From positions 1-64,000 of the forward strand of contig JANTQF010000081.1 in the NCBI GenBank assembly GCA_032988165.1: a DNA stretch of 64,000 nucleotides, written 5' to 3'. Shown piece by piece: positions 60,180 through 64,000 of the stretch. The position numbers and the translations under genes were made by a program. This DNA comes from Emmonsiellopsis sp. PD_33. Lineage: Eukaryota > Ascomycota > Eurotiomycetes > Onygenales > Ajellomycetaceae. Each line of letters begins with the position of its first letter. Position 1 is the stretch's first letter. Under the pieces are notes generated by a model. It was not told the DNA's origin. It searched no databases and saw nothing but the letters and a program-made list of their open reading frames with translations.

Positions 60180-61348
60180 AATGATTTTCAATCCATTCAG
60201 ATCAGTTGAAATATTTTCTCAATTAGATTATTAATCTCATTCTCACATAATACTGCCAAGCAGGTGATAATGCCACATCACTACATTTAAGTCTTTTTGA
60301 GGTTGGAGACCATATGACCCCTAATATAGGTTAGAAATAGTGAAGCATTTAATTGTCTAATATCATCATTCTTGACCTATTCCTTGCAAGCTTTGCAGAT
60401 ATTACTGTCAGAATCAAAATCACACAGGTAAACTACTCCTAATAGCTTTTTAGGAAGTGCTCTGGGGACCTCCTCTACCTAGCATTTGATTTCCTGGACC
60501 TAGTCATTATCCTGTTTGTAATAGTATGAGATCCTGTGTCCCTGCAATATATCCTCCACCTTGATGAGATCTTCTATAAAATATGAGTGCTAGTTGAGCT
60601 GCAAGACTTATAAGTCATTTATATATCTAATATTTCTGTGTTCTGAGGCTACTCTGTCAGCTGAGTATCAAAGAATTTTAAGTTGATTTCCTCTATTATT
60701 ATAATTAACTGTGACCTTTACTACTCCCTTTTCTGATGCTTTGCATTTATGACACTTTACTGATTACTTTACTTTACTGTCTATTTCCTCCTACTGAGAT
60801 GACTCTTAGACTGAATGCTTCTTCATTTCCTAATAAAGATGTTATCATTCCTCATTGAAAGTCTGATGTTCTGTGATGTTGTTTCCTTACCCTATTCCTA
60901 ATTTAGTATTAGATGATACAAATAGATTCTCAAAGTGCTTGTAATCTTCAGCTCTCCCTACTGAGGTCTATAATAATTTAGCTCTCCTCACTGAGGTTTA
61001 TGATAATTTTCCTCTCATTATAGATAGATTCTGTGCATTGCTGGCTATTAACTCTGCATGTTCCTACTCTTTTATCTTCATATAGAGTTAATGTATGATT
61101 TCCTCCTTCATTGGAAATTAGCTTGTTAGCCAGGCTTTATCCCCTGAATCAAAATTAAGGGTCAGAAGGCTTCAGCTGTCCTGTGAAGGTTGATTCCTAT
61201 TCAGTGTAGAACTATCTGATGGTGCAGAAGAGATAGTAGAGAACTCTAATAGAGATATTAGTGTTGATGGGGTTCTACTATCTGAGTCTGAGGTAAAGAG
61301 GTTTGAGAACTAGAGGGGCATGGTGTTGCTTTTATAGATGGTAGTCAT
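60180..61348 (-). pseudogene. Second cysteine-containing relic, family unknown
   Basis: ATG at 61,346-61,348 (MTTIYKSNTMPL). A single frame of about 385 codons without indels runs to about 60,180. It opens with a Ser/Thr-rich region (TSDSDSRTPSTLISLLEFST), a helical stretch (EHAELIASNAQNLSIMRGKL), then CHKCKASEKGVVKVTVNYNN, DRVASEHRNIRYIND, a charged part with YFIEDLIKVEDILQGHRISY, and CDFDSDSNICKACKE. Two C-x-x-C pairs suggest a metal-binding site. I know no matching family. Roughly twenty stops, all TAA, TAG or TGA. It ends tail-to-tail with the plus-strand relic about 120 bp away. Confidence 0.55.
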
Positions 61349-61789
61349 ACTTTGAGTGAGGCTAGCTAATTACTTTGAGATGCTAAGTGAGATGAATGCT
61401 GAGGTCAATGTTAAATGAGACTAATATGAAGGTAAAGGTGATATTGAGAGTAAGAATAGTAAGGGTAAAGTAAGAGTGCAGTTTGAATGAGATTGGTATC
61501 CTAGCAACCTCTATCATAATAAATGAAAACACTTTGAATTGAAAACTGCTTGAAAAATGAAATAAAACACTGAAAATGCCTACTTTTATCTATTAATACT
61601 GTTCTTAACTATATTCCATATTTATATTCTCATACTTCTCTATGATTCAAAGTAGAACTACTCTACTCCCTAGTAGACCTATTTATATTATAGCTAATTT
61701 ATTATATTTCTTCATCAATTCTTTTCCTGCAAATCTCTGAGGCCTCTCCCTATAATAAATAACATGATTGACATGATTGACTAATCATT
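61349..61789. other. Spacer, no recognisable gene
   Basis: Between the second cysteine relic and the gypsy relic. Nothing seen. Confidence 0.4.
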
Positions 61790-62463
61790 AACCTTACTAC
61801 TCTATCTCCTGCTGCTGATGGTGTGTTATTATAGATTGCATGAGATTTCTTTATTCCTCCCCTCTATGAATGTAGAGGCCTATTTGCTCTGCTGTTAGCA
61901 AGTTGACTAATTACTATATATTTTCTAGCTGTATATCATTAGTGTCCCTTTAGATGTTAATATTATCCTTTAATATATACTCTAGTAGTAACATAGCTGG
62001 CTGATACCCATACAGCTTTACCAGCCTTATATTAATTGCTAATGAGGCCTTCTGGGCATCTCATGACCACCTCTCTGAATGCCCATGCTACATTATACTT
62101 CAAATAATATATACTTTAATCAGCTGCACAGACTACTCATTCATTCTCACTAATACTAGGTGTGATATGAGTGCTGATATATACTTAACCCTCTTACTGA
62201 GTAGTATTATAGCTATCTAGGCACTAATGAAATATTTCCCATTGTCTGTATACAACACTTTCAGTCATCTAAATGTTGGTGTGAATCTATAGAAGAAGTT
62301 TATAACTAACTCCTCAACTGCATCTGTATAGGGAGCTGTCCAGATGAATCTTATAAAGTATTTAACTACTACTAGCATGTATTAAGCTTCATCCTCTGCC
62401 ACTAGCTGTATAGGCCCCAGGAAATCCATTCCCAAGAGATCCATCAGTTGGAATGACTGAATC
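61790..62463 (-). pseudogene. Ty3/gypsy integrase core relic
   Basis: Begins FQLMDLLGMDFLGPIQLVAE, continues YMLVVVKYFIRFIWTAPYTD, FYRFTPTFR, LKVLYTDNGKYFISA and ISHLVLVRMNE, then the C-terminal helical part (HSERWS, DAQKASLAINIRLVKLYGYQ, QIGLYIHRGEE). This is the gypsy integrase core: the first catalytic Asp is in MDFLGP, the second in YTDNG and the Glu in the MNE segment, all three present. The enzyme inserts the element's cDNA into the genome. Several Q and R sites are stops. It is cut off at 62,463, where an unrelated sequence begins; the zinc finger and reverse transcriptase are missing. Confidence 0.82.
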
Positions 62464-62628
62464 CTCTAGGAAAACTGTAGGATGAATAGATTTCTAAAAC
62501 TAGAGAACTAAGGAATCTTCCTCTTAAATACTACTTTAATTGCTGACCTCTTCTACTAGAAGGACTAGGTGCACTAGATTGCTGACCTGAAGGTTAGAGA
62601 CCATATGACCTCTAACACTATTATTTCT
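62464..62628. repeat. Duplicated pieces of the cysteine-rich relics
   Basis: 62,464-62,590 matches 59,916-60,020 of the plus-strand relic (tcctaggaaaactgtaggat and on), and ggttagagaccatatgacc near 62,592 matches 60,302. The pieces come from both neighbouring relics but lie next to each other here, joined to the gypsy fragment. Confidence 0.65.
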
Positions 62629-62852
62629 AATTGAGCTAGTATAACCCACAAATATGTACTGGGTATAGAATTCCTATCATTCCTAATTGAGCTAGTATAA
62701 CCCATAAATATATACTGGGTGCAGAATTCCTACCATTCCTAATTGAGCTAGTATAACCCACAAATATGTACTGGGTGCAGAATTCCTATCATTTCCAATT
62801 GAGCTAGCATAACCCACAAATATGTATTAGGTATAGAATTCCTACATTTTCT
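62629..62852. repeat. 56-bp tandem repeat, four units
   Basis: Four units of exactly 56 bp starting at 62,629, 62,685, 62,741 and 62,797, each aattgagctagtataaccca...gaattcct. A single diverged copy of the core (acaaatatgta, gtgcagaattt) is at about 59,760-59,805 inside the plus-strand relic, so the array seems to have grown from a piece of it. 56 is not a multiple of 3, so it is not a coding repeat. Confidence 0.88.
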
Positions 62853-62974
62853 AATTTAATAGAACCATGCTACCTACTCATGATCTAATATTTCCCTATC
62901 TCTATTAAAGAATATAATATTTTCCTAGTATTCTAATGAGATAATAAGATAAATATTTATAAATTTATAGACTA

Positions 62975-63308
62975 AATGGTGAGATGGATAGTAATGGCAG
63001 ATAGTGATAGCAGAATGGTGATCTCAGAATGATAATAAGCAGATAGTAATAGCAGGATAATAATAAAAAAATAGTGATAGCAGGAGGGCAATGGGGGGAT
63101 AATAATAGCAGGATGATAATAGGCTACAGCAGAATGATAAAAATAGAATGATAATAGTGAAATAGTAATAATAAAATAATGATAGTAGAATGATGATAGC
63201 AGAATAGTAACAGCAAGATGATAATAGCAGAATAGTGATAGTAGGATGACAATGACAGAATGATAATAGTAGAATAACAATAAGGAGATAGTAATAGCAG
63301 GATGATAG
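62975..63308. repeat. 14-bp minisatellite
   Basis: Degenerate head-to-tail units of consensus gaatgataatagca, about 20 or more. The spacing of 14 is clear at 63,210-63,300. A long minus-strand open frame across it (Tyr/His/Ile-rich) is only a by-product of the repeat. Confidence 0.8.
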
Positions 63309-63410
63309 GGTGTCATGATAATTTGAATTAAATAGGCACTACTTTCCATGACATTTCTATGACATTTCTATGACATTTCTGTGACATTTCCATGACATTA
63401 TCATGACACC
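63309..63410. repeat. 11-bp repeat flanked by a 14-bp perfect inverted repeat
   Basis: 63,309-63,322 (ggtgtcatgataat) is the exact reverse complement of 63,397-63,410. Between them are five 11-bp units (atgacatttct and variants, 63,348-63,402). The last unit merges into the right arm. Confidence 0.88.
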
Positions 63411-64000
63411 TTTTAAGTCCATAATATCTCTACAAAAATAACTTGGATCATGATGGAAGTAATACCATTCAATCCCTTGAGGTAAGAGCTTTCAAATGGA
63501 TATAGTTTTATTAGAATTAAGATAATATTTAATGTTAAGACTTACTATGAATTTTCCTTATAAAATGCATGGAGAGCTGTGTCTTATTAGAGGTAAAAAC
63601 TAATAGAACTAGTATTAAGCAGACTGGAAGTTTTTGTTGTGTATCTCACTACTAGTTGACTGTATGCATCTCAGTATATATTCATTGATTTAACTTAGAG
63701 AACTGCTGTATAGGTGCATACTGTAAGAAGTCCTTAAATAAAAGGTACTTAAATAATTAGCAAATAATATTATCCACTCTTTGGTGTAAGAGAGTAACAT
63801 TGATTATTATTTCATCAGTAAATATTATTAATATTATAATGTTAATAAATTCATCATATTATATCTTATCTGTGGTTAGGCCACTATCAATGATACTATG
63901 GAATTATTGAGCAATGTAGAAGGAGAGTCCATTGGTAACAGTATGAAAATAGGGTAAGATGAGAAATTAGTTAATAGTACTACTAGAAAGTTCAGTGTTA
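63411..64000. other. No recognisable gene at the right edge
   Basis: AT-rich; nothing conserved seen on either strand. Confidence 0.4.

Noticed and set aside
62972..63349. 125-codon minus-strand open frame rich in Tyr, His and Ile
   Set aside because: It is the translation of the 14-bp minisatellite and has no independent support.
1..64000. tRNA or rRNA genes
   Set aside because: I saw no cloverleaf with A and B box signals and no rRNA-like conserved stretch.

Overview
The window is a chromosome end from a filamentous fungus, most likely an ascomycete of the Pezizomycotina; I cannot name the species. It opens with 18 perfect CCCTAA telomere repeats. It has short introns with fungal signals, Ty1/copia and Ty3/gypsy relics, a fungal-type dynamin relic and F-box relics. 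I saw essentially no CpG dinucleotide anywhere while reading. In every frame I could follow, the stops are TAA, TAG or TGA at places where relatives read Q, W or R. This is the footprint of cytosine-to-thymine mutation in CpG and CpA contexts, as in RIP (repeat-induced point mutation) and loss of methylated cytosine. I found no intact protein-coding gene; the annotation is a set of datable relics.

Layout: (1) 26-133 is the telomere repeat, preceded by 25 non-telomeric bases. (2) 134-56,110 is a head-to-tail array of about twenty decayed copies of one gene family plus fragments, all on the minus strand, so all read toward the telomere. Each copy encodes an N-terminal F-box-like segment, a middle exon, and a C-terminal half with the hallmark Y-D/N-L-x-S-G-x-L-I-Y, which I take as probably beta-propeller-like. 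(3) Inserted in the array are a copia gag relic (2,408-3,912, plus), a coiled-coil relic (29,969-30,659, minus), a copia integrase relic (33,795-34,470, minus) and a full-length dynamin-like relic (39,060-41,169, minus). (4) Twelve copies of a 26-base imperfect palindrome sit in the spacers between F-box copies. (5) 57,190-58,220 is a satellite of about 91-bp units. (6) From 58.2 kb the strand composition flips from purine-rich to pyrimidine-rich on the plus strand. This part holds two converging cysteine-containing relics (59,280-60,064 plus; 60,180-61,348 minus), a gypsy integrase relic, a mosaic with a 56-bp tandem repeat, a 14-bp minisatellite and an 11-bp repeat flanked by a 14-bp perfect inverted repeat.

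The most unusual signal is the spacer palindrome. It can fold as a GNRA-type hairpin, recurs with sharp edges between F-box copies, and in one copy both arms changed together by non-RIP substitutions. F-box proteins usually bring substrates to SCF ubiquitin ligases through Skp1. A large family with a variable C-terminal half near a telomere is consistent with a fast-evolving recognition family, but that is inference. Ages differ: copies at 44.5-45.8 kb and 52.8-54.0 kb are the least eroded, and the copies at 4.3-5.6 and 15.1-16.5 kb are a recent duplicate pair.
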